From Desulfuromonadaceae bacterium UBA2294 (GTDB taxonomy: Bacteria > Desulfobacterota > Desulfuromonadia > Desulfuromonadales > UBA2294), in assembly GCA_002345625.1 (NCBI GenBank), contig DDWE01000086.1, forward strand, positions 1 through 5,407: a stretch of 5,407 bases of DNA, written 5' to 3'. Every line of letters starts with the position of its first letter. Position 1 is the stretch's first letter. This document shows positions 4,789 through 5,407 of this stretch, in pieces. The position numbers and the translations under genes are program-made. Under the pieces are notes generated by a model, which was not told the DNA's origin, searched no databases, and worked only from the letters and a program-made list of their open reading frames with translations.

Positions 4789-5407
4789 GTGACGGAATCA
4801 GACATGCCATCAGTACCGGCTCTGGCGCCAGATCTGGTCGTTGCTCGCCAGCTTGATGGGCGCTGGCTGGTGCGGCAGATATCTCAGGGGCTGGCAGAGC
4901 ATCTGGGCTTGACGACGGCGTCGGCGCTTGGCCGCGATTTAAGCCGCCTACTGGCCCAGTCGGCGCCACCCCTGCACGAACTGGTCGATGAGGCACAGGT
5001 GCGTGAGCGGAAGCTTACTGGCGTCCCTCTGCGCCTGCCAGAGGCCGGTGTGACCTGTCTGGCCGATATCGTTCCGGGTGGTCTGGGTGCTGATTATCGC
5101 GAGCCGCTGGTGCAGGTCCGCTTGCGAGCCGCCTCTGCACGTGAACTGGAATCAGTCAAAGAGGCGGTCAGCGGTCTGGTTGGCAGCAGTCCGGGGATGC
5201 GGGAGGTTTATCGCAAAATCGGCCTTTATGCCGCCTCAGATGCGGCGGTGCTGGTGACCGGTGAGACCGGAACCGGTAAAGAACTTGTGGCCCGTGCCCT
5301 GCATCAGGGTGGGTTGCGCCGGGACAAATCTTTTGTGGCGGTGAACTGCTCGGCGATCTCCCCGGAATTGCTCGAATCGGAGCTGTTCGGCCACGAAAAA
5401 GGGGCCT
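4789..5407 (+). CDS. Sigma-54-dependent transcriptional activator (partial, 3' end outside the window)
   Basis: This is the first 206 codons of a bacterial enhancer-binding protein, an AAA+ ATPase that remodels sigma-54 RNA polymerase. The AAA+ domain begins near residue 130 (GLVGSSPGMREVY), with Walker A GETGTGKE at 158-165, then FVAVNCSAI and ESELFGHEKGA. The sequence stops at the window edge just before the FTGA of the GAFTGA loop. A DNA-binding helix-turn-helix would be expected further on. The N-terminal part (about 1-120) is not a response-regulator receiver domain. Its pattern (VVARQLDGRWLVRQIS-Q-GLAEHLGL) looks like a PAS-type sensor, but that assignment is weak. GTG 4789 is chosen as start because GAGGAG lies six bases upstream. 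GTG 4786 and ATG 4804 are in-frame alternatives. It is divergent from the DUF945/YdgA-like gene; whether it regulates that gene is unknown, and the latter's promoter is sigma-70-like. Confidence 0.9.
   Translation, partial: MTESDMPSVPALAPDLVVARQLDGRWLVRQISQGLAEHLGLTTASALGRDLSRLLAQSAPPLHELVDEAQVRERKLTGVPLRLPEAGVTCLADIVPGGLGADYREPLVQVRLRAASARELESVKEAVSGLVGSSPGMREVYRKIGLYAASDAAVLVTGETGTGKELVARALHQGGLRRDKSFVAVNCSAISPELLESELFGHEKGA

Overview
The window is 5.4 kb of gene-dense, moderately GC-rich bacterial DNA. It holds five recognisable protein-coding genes, one of them cut by the right edge, plus the possible tail of a sixth at the left edge. The gene content and style (ZnuCB metal uptake, a GAF-GGDEF protein with a Geobacter-like active site, a DUF945/YdgA-like envelope protein, a sigma-54 activator) suggest a Desulfuromonadales/Geobacter-type deltaproteobacterium (Desulfobacterota). 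That placement is inferred from protein character and not proven by any marker gene here.

Left part (1-1575, + strand): the ATPase (znuC) and membrane permease (znuB) of a zinc/manganese-type ABC importer, nine bases apart. The solute-binding protein gene and any Zur/Fur regulator would lie upstream of the window. The first 33 bases may be the end of that preceding gene.

Centre (1579-2625, - strand): a GAF-GGDEF nucleotide cyclase that converges on znuB with three bases between the stop codons. Its GGDEF domain is intact at the metal and catalytic positions. The aspartate that normally reads the second guanine (PleD Asp344) is a serine, S241. That Asp-to-Ser change is the known signature of Hypr GGDEF enzymes such as Geobacter GacA, which make 3',3'-cGAMP. 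This is the most interesting gene in the window.

Intergenic 2626-3158: no convincing protein gene. From left to right it holds a candidate promoter and leader hairpins for the cyclase, a stretch with nothing recognisable (about 2712-2949), a candidate structured RNA on the + strand that ends in a hairpin plus T7 (2950-3081), and a very strong 21-bp terminator stem for the next gene (3096-3141).

Right part: a DUF945/YdgA-like membrane-anchored protein on the - strand (3159-4577), with a near-consensus sigma-70 promoter. A perfect 10-bp inverted repeat lies across that promoter's -10 box and start point. Divergently, a sigma-54-dependent activator starts at 4789 and runs off the window after its Walker A motif, just before the GAFTGA loop.

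The importer, the cyclase and the envelope protein/activator pair look like three separate transcription units. Nothing in the sequence ties them into one pathway. The cyclase and the unexplained RNA-like element are the parts worth following up.
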